From an uncultured Eubacteriales bacterium (GTDB lineage: Bacteria; Bacillota; Clostridia; Oscillospirales; Oscillospiraceae), in NCBI GenBank assembly GCA_905202605.1, contig CAJKSU010000030.1:1-19199 (forward strand): 19,199 nt of DNA. Reading direction: 5' to 3'. The notes below the pieces were generated by a model. It saw only the letters and a list, made by a program, of their open reading frames with translations, was not told the DNA's origin and made no database searches. The position numbers and the translations under genes are program-made. Below, in pieces: positions 7,519 through 14,386 of this stretch. Every line of letters starts with the position of its first letter. Position 1 is the first letter of the stretch.

Positions 7519-8652
7519 TTACCCATCTCCCGCTGTCGGCAATACCGCCTGCTGCACTGCTATGGCCTCCGTCAGAGCATCCACATCATCCATACAATTC
7601 ATGGGGCCAAAGCTCACTCGAATCGTTCCTTCCGGCAGAGTTCCCGCCGTCTTGTGCGCCAGTGGAGCACAATGCAGACCGCATCGCAGCGCCAGATTCC
7701 ACCGGCTGCACAGTGCCTCCCCAAACAGCACCGGATCCTGCCCAACCGGAATAAAAGAAACAACGCCGCTCTGCGGCACTCCGGAAAACACTGTAATGCT
7801 CCTCATATCGTCAAGCCGTCGGATCGTTTCCACTGTCAGTCTGCGCTCCCGCCGCAGGATTTCCTCCGTTCCGAGATGACGCACGGCTCGCATTCCTTCC
7901 AAAAGCCCAGCCGCACCGGGCATATTATGAGTCCCCGCCTCAAGCCGATCCGGCAGGAATTCCGGCATTTCCAATTGGCGTGATACGCTGCCTGTCCCGC
8001 CCTCCATCAGCGGCACCGCCTCATGTCCACAGAGCAGCAGTCCGGTTCCCTGTGGTCCAAGCAGACCTTTATGCCCTGGCATGGCGATAAATGCCGCCCC
8101 CAATGCCTCCATATCAATGGGAAGCGTTCCAGCAGACTGCGCTGCGTCCAAAAGAAACGGTATATGCCGCTCCCGGCAAAGGCCTGCCGCTTCCTCCACC
8201 GGAAGGATCCAGCCAAACACGTTGGAAACATGAGTCAGCACACACAGCCGAGTATCCGGCGTCAGAAGCTGATCCAGCTCCTCCAGAAATGCCGCCGAAT
8301 CAAAGAGCTTCTTCCCTGCCACATGGATGTCAGCCCCAATAGCATACAGCGGACGCACCACCGCATTGTGCTCCACGCAGGAGATCACCACCCGATCCCC
8401 CGGCCCTGCCAGCGACTTGAGAGCGATATTCAGCCCGTGGGTGCAGGAGGTGGTCAGGATCACCTGCTCCGGCTGACAGTGGAACTGGCTTGCCGCCTCC
8501 AGCCGCAGGACAAACAGCAGTTCTTCCGCTGCCTCCGCTCCGGAGGAGCTGCCCCGCCCCGGTGAAGGAAGGTGCTCCAGCGCCCAAAGCATCGCCCGCC
8601 CCACCGCCTCCGGCTTTGGCAGGGAGGTCGCCCCATTGTCGAGATAAATCAA
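7519..8652 (-). CDS. Cysteine desulfurase family protein (class V aminotransferase, EF2568-like)
   Basis: A PLP enzyme of 377 residues that should release sulfur (or selenium) from L-cysteine (or selenocysteine) as an enzyme-bound persulfide. It starts with the typical IYLDNGATSLPKP; the PLP-site motifs are EHNAVVRPL, LDAAQSAG and the Schiff-base Lys195 in MPGHKGLLGPQG. The acceptor Cys328 lies in RCGLHCAPLAHKTAGT. The start is a TTG at 8652 with a strong AGGAGG 7 nt upstream; its first bases overlap the TGA of the DUF3343 gene (TTGA, 4 nt), so the two are translationally coupled. The architecture resembles the EF2568-type subgroup, which occurs with selenium-related loci in other Firmicutes. 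No selD, iscU or sufU is in this window, so whether the job is Se or S handling is open. Confidence 0.88.
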   Translation of the reverse strand: MIYLDNGATSLPKPEAVGRAMLWALEHLPSPGRGSSSGAEAAEELLFVLRLEAASQFHCQPEQVILTTSCTHGLNIALKSLAGPGDRVVISCVEHNAVVRPLYAIGADIHVAGKKLFDSAAFLEELDQLLTPDTRLCVLTHVSNVFGWILPVEEAAGLCRERHIPFLLDAAQSAGTLPIDMEALGAAFIAMPGHKGLLGPQGTGLLLCGHEAVPLMEGGTGSVSRQLEMPEFLPDRLEAGTHNMPGAAGLLEGMRAVRHLGTEEILRRERRLTVETIRRLDDMRSITVFSGVPQSGVVSFIPVGQDPVLFGEALCSRWNLALRCGLHCAPLAHKTAGTLPEGTIRVSFGPMNCMDDVDALTEAIAVQQAVLPTAGDG

Positions 8653-8900
8653 AGCCGTACCTCCTGCCCTATCCCATTTTCGATCCGATAGCTTCGCTCA
8701 TAGGAATATCCGCTGCGCCGCAGCAATCCCGCCGCCTGCCGGGCATCCGACTGACCGACCCAGATTCCATATCCGCAGCCGCCCGTTGCCAAAAAGCCCG
8801 GCGTTCTCCCGACTCTTGCCCGTATTCCCGCATCTCTTAGTATCATCGCACCTCTGCGAGCTGCCGTCTGCGCCCGAAAGGTAAAAAAAATCATGCTCAT
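8649..8900 (-). CDS. DUF3343 small protein, putative Se/S carrier-like
   Basis: An 83-residue soluble protein (MSMIFFTFRAQTAARR...) with the DUF3343 pattern: an N-terminal beta strand, a helix 'TAARRGAMILRDAG', a central Gly/Cys turn (GGCGYGIWV, sole Cys42), a second helix and a basic C-terminus. The family is annotated as a putative Se/S carrier on the basis of its Cys and its genomic partners. Its coupling here to a cysteine desulfurase suggests it accepts sulfur or selenium from that enzyme. The ATG at 8900 has GGAGGGG 5 nt upstream; a longer frame from 8948 is rejected because that ribosome site would be internal. The start region is enclosed in an 11-bp hairpin followed by eight T's (see the regulatory entry). 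Family call is good; biochemical role is inferred. Confidence 0.8.
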   Translation of the reverse strand: MSMIFFTFRAQTAARRGAMILRDAGIRARVGRTPGFLATGGCGYGIWVGQSDARQAAGLLRRSGYSYERSYRIENGIGQEVRL

Positions 8901-8923
8901 AGAATCCCCTCCATGAGCATGAT
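8883..8923 (-). promoter_or_regulatory. Hairpin over RBS and start codon of DUF3343 gene, followed by U-tract
   Basis: In the transcript a perfect 11-bp inverted repeat, AUCAUGCUCAU (8923-8913) and AUGAGCAUGAU (8900-8890), encloses a 12-nt loop that is itself the ribosome binding site GGAGGGGAUUCU. The start codon AUG is the first part of the right arm. Seven further U's follow immediately (8 T's in all on the minus strand, complement of 8883-8890). It therefore looks like an intrinsic terminator or attenuator placed on the translation start, between ispF and the DUF3343/desulfurase pair. The stem is AU-rich (4 G/C of 11), so strength is uncertain. Confidence 0.55.
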
Positions 8924-8944
8924 ATGATTTTGCATCGAAAATTG

Positions 8945-9418
8945 TCACTTTTCCTCCAGCAGGCAGACGCAGTGCGCTGAAATCCCCTCCTGCCGTCCGG
9001 TAAAGCCCAGATGTTCCTCGGTGGTAGCCTTAACATTCAGCTGATCCACGGAGATTCCCATGGCTGCCGCCAGCGTTTCCCGCATGGCGGGAAGATAAAC
9101 CATCAGCTTGGGCTTCTGGGCTATGACAGTGGCATCCAGATTGCCGATTCGGTAGCCTTTTTCATCGATCAGCGCCACAACATGCCGGAGCAGCACCACG
9201 CTGTCCGCTCCAAGATACCGGTCATCGGTATCGGGAAAATGCTGTCCAATATCCCCCAGCGCCGCCGCCCCCAGCAGAGCGTCCATAATGGCATGGGTCA
9301 GTACATCGGCATCAGAATGCCCCAGAAGCCCAAGTGTATGAGAAATCTCCACACCGCCAAGGATCAGCTTTCTTCCTTCAACGAGCTTGTGGACGTCATA
9401 GCCGTGTCCGATTCGCAT
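8945..9418 (-). CDS. ispF: 2-C-methyl-D-erythritol 2,4-cyclodiphosphate synthase IspF
   Basis: Fifth enzyme of the non-mevalonate (MEP) isoprenoid pathway. It cyclises CDP-methylerythritol 2-phosphate to MEcPP, releasing CMP, in the cytoplasm as a trimer with a divalent metal. The 157-residue length is standard. Metal ligands D8, H10 (GYDVH) and H42 (LTHAIMDAL) are present, as are the family stretches GHSDADV, GDIGQHFPDTD and the C-terminal KATTEEHLGFTGRQEGISA. The ATG at 9418 has GGGAG 9 nt upstream. It lies 55 nt inside the 3' end of ispD, so the two enzymes of the pathway are translated together. A 44-nt gap separates it from the DUF3343 gene. Confidence 0.97.
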   Translation of the reverse strand: MRIGHGYDVHKLVEGRKLILGGVEISHTLGLLGHSDADVLTHAIMDALLGAAALGDIGQHFPDTDDRYLGADSVVLLRHVVALIDEKGYRIGNLDATVIAQKPKLMVYLPAMRETLAAAMGISVDQLNVKATTEEHLGFTGRQEGISAHCVCLLEEK

Positions 9419-10140
9419 GCTGCATTTCTCCCTTCCAGTATCAGCTCCGCGATTTTAAGATCCAGAGGTGTGGTGATTTTCAGGTTTTCCTCGCTGCCCT
9501 CGGTGAGATAGACGTGAACGCCCAGTCCCTCCATGGCGCTGCAATCATCGGTATAGGGCAGCTTTTCCTTCTTTGCCCGCTGCCACGCCGCCTGCAAAAG
9601 CTCCTTATCAAATACCTGAGGAGTCTGCACCGCCCGAAGCGTGGCACGATCCGGCGTACTCTCCACCCGGTTCTCCTCGTTCACGACCTTAATGGTGTCC
9701 TTGACAGGGATCGCCGGGGCGGCGGCATGATAAGATAGCGCCATATCCACGGTGCGGCAGATGATCTCCTCAGTGACCAGCGGGCGCGCGCCGTCCTGCA
9801 CCGCCGCCAGAACCGTTTCCGGGCTGGCGGCATTCAGGCCCGCCTGCACCGATTCCATCCGATTCTCGCCGCCGGGGACAATGGCTCGAACCTTGCTGAA
9901 TTTCCACTTGTCCACCAGCTGCCGGATCTGCTCCAGCCGATCCTCCCGAACCACCAGCACGATCTCATCAATGCAGGCCGCCCGCTGAAAGCTCCGAATA
10001 GTATGGACGATCACCGGCTCGCCATTCAACTCCGCCATGATTTTATCCACGCCCCGCATGCGGGTGGCGCTTCCCGCCGCAACGATCACTGCCGTGCAGT
10101 GCGTCCAGCGCTTTTCCCGGTGCCAGTCAAAAATCTTCAT
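9364..10140 (-). CDS. ispD: 2-C-methyl-D-erythritol 4-phosphate cytidylyltransferase IspD
   Basis: Third enzyme of the MEP pathway: it transfers CMP from CTP to methylerythritol 4-phosphate. The nucleotide-binding loop AVIVAAGSATRMRG (17-30) includes Arg27, with Lys33 just after it; these correspond to the catalytic Arg and Lys of the family. GGENRMESVQAGL, QDGARPLVT, PVKDTIK, QTPQVF, TDDCSAME and the terminal LKITTPLDLKIAE motif follow. At 258 residues it is longer than the usual 225-240. It has a 13-residue N-terminal addition and about 18 extra C-terminal residues (ACESDTAMTSTSSLKEES) encoded by the overlap with ispF. The ATG at 10140 has GAGG 7 nt upstream and overlaps the preceding TGA (ATGA). 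Confidence 0.96.
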   Translation of the reverse strand: MKIFDWHREKRWTHCTAVIVAAGSATRMRGVDKIMAELNGEPVIVHTIRSFQRAACIDEIVLVVREDRLEQIRQLVDKWKFSKVRAIVPGGENRMESVQAGLNAASPETVLAAVQDGARPLVTEEIICRTVDMALSYHAAAPAIPVKDTIKVVNEENRVESTPDRATLRAVQTPQVFDKELLQAAWQRAKKEKLPYTDDCSAMEGLGVHVYLTEGSEENLKITTPLDLKIAELILEGRNAACESDTAMTSTSSLKEES

Positions 10141-11390
10141 GCGTTTTCCTCAAGGCGGCCCAACTGCTCCAGTGCCAGAAGGATTCCCAGTTTGCCGGAC
10201 TCATAGGTAATGCCGCCCTGAAGGTAGGCCATATAGGGATCCCGCATGGGGCCGTCGGCGCTCAGCTCAATGGATGCGCCTTGCACAAACGCACCCGCCG
10301 CCATAATCACCTGATCCTCATAGCCGGGCATATCCCACGGCTCCGGGGTCACATAGGAATCCACCGGTGCGCCCATCTGTACGCCCCGGCAGAAGGCGCG
10401 CATCAGGTCGGGTCTGCCGAACTTTACGGTCTGAACGATATCACCCCGTGCCGCATCCATGGCAGGAGAGGTTTCAAACCCCTTTTCCTCCATGGCGCCG
10501 GCGCAGAATACCGCAGTTTTCAGTGCCTGCGCCGTCACGTGGGGTGCCATGAAAAAGCCCTGATACAAAAGGCGGTTGACATCCTGGGTGCATCCGCACT
10601 CCCGCCCGATACCAGGACAGGTCAGGCGCATGGCTGCCGCCTCCACCAGATCCTCCCGTCCTACGATATAGCCGCCGGTGGGCGCAATGCCGCCGCCGGG
10701 ATTCTTAATGAGAGAGCCTGCCATGATATCCGCGCCCACCTCAGTGGGTTCGATGTCCTCTACGAACTCGCCATAGCAGTTGTCCACAAACACTAAAATA
10801 TCGGGATTTGCCTGCTTTGCTGCCTGAATGATCTCGCCAATCTCCCGCACCGTCAGCGCCGCCCGGAGGGAATAGCCTCTGGAGCGCTGGATCATCAGGA
10901 GCTTTGCGTGAGGCTCCTGCACCGCGCGGCAGATTTCTGGAATATCCGGACGCAGCTCCGGGGTCATGTCCACCTGCCGGTAGGCAATCCCCATCTCCCG
11001 GAAGTTGCCCGGTGCGTTTCCGGTGATGCCCAATACGCTTTGCAGGGTATCGTAGGGAGCGCCAAAGCCGGAAATCACCGTGTCACCGGGGCGCAGGATA
11101 CCCATGAGGGCGCAGGTAATGGTATGGGTACCGTTTACAAACTGGCTGCGCACCAGTCCCGCCTCCGCCCGGAATACCCGTGCAAAGATCTTATCCAGAG
11201 TATCTCTGCCCAGATCGTCATAGCCGTAGCCGGTGGTTCCCACCAGATGGGCGGCGCTGACCCGGTACTCCTGAAATGCCTCCAGCATTTTTTCCGCGTT
11301 TTTCTCTGCCACTGCGTCGATCCGGTCAAAAATCGGCTTCGCCTTCTCCGTGACCTTCTGCGCAAGCACTCTTGTTTCCGCTGAAACCAT
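10137..11390 (-). CDS. YnbB-like PLP enzyme (methionine gamma-lyase / aluminium-resistance family)
   Basis: A 417-residue fold-type I PLP enzyme of the 'aluminium resistance / Met_gamma_lyase' family (YnbB of Bacillus). Landmarks are YGYDDLGRDTLD, SQFVNGTHTI, PGDTVISGFGAPYDTL, the PLP-holding Asp203 (FVDNCYGEF), and the Schiff-base Lys229 in GSLIKNPGGGIAPTGGYI. A C-terminal GGITYESGKLGI follows. The family is related to cystathionine/methionine gamma-lyases, so a C-S lyase reaction on a sulfur amino acid is likely, but the physiological substrate is not established by sequence. The ATG at 11390 has GGAG 7 nt upstream; it is one base after the M42 gene and overlaps ispD by 4 nt, so it is in the same transcript. 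In this context it could feed sulfur metabolism together with the desulfurase further down; that is inference. Confidence 0.9.
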   Translation of the reverse strand: MVSAETRVLAQKVTEKAKPIFDRIDAVAEKNAEKMLEAFQEYRVSAAHLVGTTGYGYDDLGRDTLDKIFARVFRAEAGLVRSQFVNGTHTITCALMGILRPGDTVISGFGAPYDTLQSVLGITGNAPGNFREMGIAYRQVDMTPELRPDIPEICRAVQEPHAKLLMIQRSRGYSLRAALTVREIGEIIQAAKQANPDILVFVDNCYGEFVEDIEPTEVGADIMAGSLIKNPGGGIAPTGGYIVGREDLVEAAAMRLTCPGIGRECGCTQDVNRLLYQGFFMAPHVTAQALKTAVFCAGAMEEKGFETSPAMDAARGDIVQTVKFGRPDLMRAFCRGVQMGAPVDSYVTPEPWDMPGYEDQVIMAAGAFVQGASIELSADGPMRDPYMAYLQGGITYESGKLGILLALEQLGRLEENA

Positions 11391-11391
11391 A

Positions 11392-12378
11392 TTATAACTC
11401 CGTTTCTGCCAGCGCCGCCACCAGACGGACGCAGGCTTCCATATCTTTTTTATCGCACACCTCTAGGGGTGCGTGGGTATAGCGACAAGGCAGGGAAATG
11501 CCGCCCACCGCCATGCCGGAACCGGACTGCGCCATGGAGCCGGCATCGGTTCCGCCGCCGGTCATAATGTCCTTCTGGACGGGGATCTCCCGCTCCGCTG
11601 CGATCCGGTTCATCGCTTCGATCAGTTCCGGGCGGCAGAGTGCGCTGTGGTCGAGGATTTTGATCCCCGCCCCCTTTCCCAGCGCCGCTGTCCCATCGTG
11701 AATGGAGCCGGGGACATCGTCCACCGCAGTCACATCCACCGCAACGCCGTAATCCCCATGGATCCGGAAGGCCGCAGGCCCCACGCCGCGGGTTCCTACT
11801 TCCTCCTGCACGGAAAAGACGTAGTACACCTCATTTTTAAGCGCCTTCATCCGATCCAGCGCCTCCAGCAGAATGGCGCAGCCGGAGCGGTTGTCCAGAA
11901 ACGTTGCTGTAATTCGATTGTCCGTCTCGAAATACCGGGGCAGAAAAGCCGCTGTCTCCCCGACGGAAACCAGATGTTCCGTCTCCTCCCGATTTTCCGT
12001 TCCGAAATCCAGATAGAGATCCTTGAGCTTCAGCTCCTTGCCTACCTTGTCATCCCGGATGCAGATCGCTGCCGTGGCGCCGTTTACAAAGCGTACCGGC
12101 GTATGGGCAATGGATGCCGCATCCAGCCAGCCGATATTGGTAAAGGTGCCATAGCCCTTTTCGTCAATAGAGGTGAGCATCACGCCGACGGAATCCATAT
12201 GCGCCGAGAACACCAGTTTTTTCCCCTGACCGCCAATTCTGGCAATCACATTGCCCATGGCGTCCGTTTGGGTCTGAATGTTCCGGTTCTTTAAATATGC
12301 GGCAATATAGCTTCCCACCGCCGTCTCACAGCCGGAGGGGCCAAACGCCGCCGTCAGCTCCTTGAGTAATTCTGTCAT
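11392..12378 (-). CDS. M42-family metallo-aminopeptidase, intact active site
   Basis: A 328-residue cytoplasmic di-metal aminopeptidase/glutamyl aminopeptidase-like protein (M42, also called the cellulase M/FrvX group), which trims peptides in large self-assembled oligomers. All expected residues are in place: H60 and D62 (SAHMDSVG), bridging D162 (FLDNRSG), catalytic E192 and E193 (VQEEVGTRG), D215 (AVDVT) and H302 (RYTHAP). The start at 12378 (MTELLKEL) has GGAGG 7 nt upstream. A longer frame from 12483 is rejected because it would overlap the neighbouring gene and lacks a ribosome site. It overlaps the stop of the second M42 gene by 4 nt (ATGA). Third of three M42 genes in tandem. Peptide specificity cannot be assigned. 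Confidence 0.93.
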   Translation of the reverse strand: MTELLKELTAAFGPSGCETAVGSYIAAYLKNRNIQTQTDAMGNVIARIGGQGKKLVFSAHMDSVGVMLTSIDEKGYGTFTNIGWLDAASIAHTPVRFVNGATAAICIRDDKVGKELKLKDLYLDFGTENREETEHLVSVGETAAFLPRYFETDNRITATFLDNRSGCAILLEALDRMKALKNEVYYVFSVQEEVGTRGVGPAAFRIHGDYGVAVDVTAVDDVPGSIHDGTAALGKGAGIKILDHSALCRPELIEAMNRIAAEREIPVQKDIMTGGGTDAGSMAQSGSGMAVGGISLPCRYTHAPLEVCDKKDMEACVRLVAALAETEL

Positions 12379-13379
12379 TGCGCTTCCTCCTCCAAAAATC
12401 CCAGCAGCAGCTTTGGCAGCTGCTGGACGTCTCTCCGGTCGATTCGCTGACCCGGCGCATGTATACAGTCTGTGGGACAGCAAATTGCTGCCACCCGCCG
12501 GCCTGCGCCGCCGCGCTGAATTGCGCCGCCGTCGCCCTTTACCGGCACATCCGCCCGGAGCTGCACCGAAGCGCCGCCGCGATTTGCGCCCTCCGTCAGA
12601 CGTTTTACCAGCTCACGGTCAAATATCGTCTGGGCGTCCATGGCGGGAATCACCGCGCCGCCGCCGAGCTTGGGCAGTTGCTCCCCGGCGGTATCTCCGG
12701 GGCAAAGCTCCAATACCACCGCAATGCCCTCCGGACTTTCATAGCCCAAGGCATATGCACCGCGATTTCCAACCTGACGCTGTACCGTAAACGCAAGGGT
12801 CACATCCACCGGAAGTGCTTCGTCCATCAGTGCCAGCAGTGCCGCACAGCCAACACTGCGTTCCATGGCTTTACCAAACACGCCATACTCCCCAAGGAAC
12901 AGGATTGGCTGGTCAAATACGCCCATCTCACCCACTTCCGTCAGGTTTTCCGCTTCCGTCTTGGTGGAGACGCCAAGGTCAATATAGAGATCCTCCGCCT
13001 TGGGCAGCGTTTTCCGCTCCTCTTTGCCGGTGAGGTGGATGGGCTTGAGGCCGATTACGCCTTTTACGCCCCGATCTCCGGCATGAACCTGCCGGCCAAG
13101 AATGGTGCGGAGCCCGGTTTCGCCCATCAGGCCGAATTTCAGCAGTCCCTTTTCGGTGATCTCCTCAATCATAAAGCCCGGCTCGTCCATGGAGGCAACC
13201 AGCAGGATTGGCTGTTTCGGCTTCTTCTTTCCGGGTACCAAAATCAGTAGATTCCCCAGCCGATCCACGGTACAGGAAAGGCAATGAGCCTGCGCCGCCT
13301 CTATCAGATACTCCCGCACGCTATGTTCCCAGCCGGAGGGCGCCGTCAGCCCAGACAGCTTCGTAATGGTTGTCAGCAC
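12375..13379 (-). CDS. M42-family paralogue with degenerate active site (probable pseudo-enzyme)
   Basis: A 334-residue protein that aligns over its full length with the two M42 neighbours but has lost nearly all metal and catalytic residues. The metal His of 'AHMD' is Ser63 (ASMDE); the bridging Asp of 'LDNR' is Glu173 (AMERSVG); the catalytic pair 'QEEVG' is Arg201-Gln202 (VQRQVGNRG); the Asp of 'xxDVT' is Glu224 (LELCPG). The terminal His307 (CIHAPG) remains. Frame and length are intact, with no stop or shift, so it is a maintained gene rather than debris. GTG start at 13379 with GGAGG 7 nt upstream; it overlaps the upstream M42 gene by 7 nt. A structural or regulatory subunit in a mixed M42 assembly is one possible role; that is inference. 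Confidence 0.88.
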   Translation of the reverse strand: MLTTITKLSGLTAPSGWEHSVREYLIEAAQAHCLSCTVDRLGNLLILVPGKKKPKQPILLVASMDEPGFMIEEITEKGLLKFGLMGETGLRTILGRQVHAGDRGVKGVIGLKPIHLTGKEERKTLPKAEDLYIDLGVSTKTEAENLTEVGEMGVFDQPILFLGEYGVFGKAMERSVGCAALLALMDEALPVDVTLAFTVQRQVGNRGAYALGYESPEGIAVVLELCPGDTAGEQLPKLGGGAVIPAMDAQTIFDRELVKRLTEGANRGGASVQLRADVPVKGDGGAIQRGGAGRRVAAICCPTDCIHAPGQRIDRRDVQQLPKLLLGFLEEEAQ

Positions 13380-14386
13380 GGCTTGTCCTCCTCTCCAAAG
13401 CTTCTAAGAAATGCGGCGGTCAGCTGCGCCACCGCCTCCACATCCCTGAGGTCGATCTCCTCCACCGGCGTATGCATATAGCGGAGGGGCAGCGACAGCA
13501 GCCCCGTGGGTACACCGTCCCCGGCGATCTGGGTATGCATGGAGTTGGTGCCTGTGCTGCCGGACATGACCTCCCGGACATAGGGGATCTGATGCTGCTC
13601 CGCCAGCGCCTGCAATTTGCGTGTGATATCCCGATCCAGCACCGGGCTGTAGCCGATGGCCGCGCCGCTGCCAAAGGGATATCCTCTGGGGGAATCCGGA
13701 CTATCGCCAAAGGTCACATCTGCCACCAGCGCCGCATCCGGGTGAAGCTCATAAGTGCCGGTGCGTGCGCCAAGGCCGCCCTGCTCCTCCTGTACGCTGC
13801 CCAGCAGCGCCGCATGAACGGGAAGCTCCTCCCCTTTGGTCAGCTCCAGCGCCCGCAGCAGCGCCAGATAGCAGCTTCGGTTGTCCAGAGACTTTCCAAA
13901 GAAATGGGTTCCATTTGTCCATGGCTCCGTGGCGTAGGCAATGCGGGTCCCCACCGGGATCTCCTTTGCCGCATCCTCCGAAAGGCCGCAGTCGATTCGC
14001 AGCTCTGTACGGGGAACCGGCTTATCCTCCGGCGTTTCCCGGTTCCAGCAGATCACGCCCGTTCTGGGCGGATTCGTCAACACCGTGACCGGAAGCCCCG
14101 GAAGCATCCGGTCATCCACGCCGCCCACGCCGCCGGTGAAGGTCAGCAGGCCGTCCTTCTGTCCGGTCACGATCAGTCCCACCTGATCGAGATGGGCGTC
14201 CAGCAGTACGGTTTTGGCCTGTGGATTTTTGCACCGCCGGATACCAATAACATTCCCCAGCGGCGTGATCCGGGTTTCATCCACCAGCGGCGCAAGGAAG
14301 CGCTCTGCCACTGCAGCAACGCCTGCTTCGTCTCCAGATACGCCATCGGCGCAGCTTAACTCCATGAGTACCTGAGATAGCTCCAT
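13373..14386 (-). CDS. M42-family metallo-aminopeptidase, intact active site
   Basis: A 337-residue M42 peptidase, first of the tandem triplet. Metal and catalytic residues are present: H65 and D67 (DAHLDQVG), D168 (SLDNRS), E200 and E201 (VQEEQGGLGA), D223 (VADVT) and H305 (RYMHTP). The EEQGG motif has a Gly insertion relative to the usual EEVGxRG, so substrate preference may differ from the gene at 11392-12378. The start is the ATG at 14386, sharing one base with the murD stop (TGATG), with GGAA 5 nt upstream; a GTG directly before it (14389) is the alternative. Tight coupling to murD suggests cotranscription with cell-wall synthesis, although M42 enzymes act on cytoplasmic peptides rather than on murein. 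Confidence 0.93.
   Translation of the reverse strand: MELSQVLMELSCADGVSGDEAGVAAVAERFLAPLVDETRITPLGNVIGIRRCKNPQAKTVLLDAHLDQVGLIVTGQKDGLLTFTGGVGGVDDRMLPGLPVTVLTNPPRTGVICWNRETPEDKPVPRTELRIDCGLSEDAAKEIPVGTRIAYATEPWTNGTHFFGKSLDNRSCYLALLRALELTKGEELPVHAALLGSVQEEQGGLGARTGTYELHPDAALVADVTFGDSPDSPRGYPFGSGAAIGYSPVLDRDITRKLQALAEQHQIPYVREVMSGSTGTNSMHTQIAGDGVPTGLLSLPLRYMHTPVEEIDLRDVEAVAQLTAAFLRSFGEEDKPC

Noticed and set aside
12379..12483. N-terminal extension of the third M42 gene
   Set aside because: It would overlap the neighbouring gene by more than 100 nt, has low-complexity residues unlike the family, and the ATG at 12378 has GGAGG at the ideal distance.
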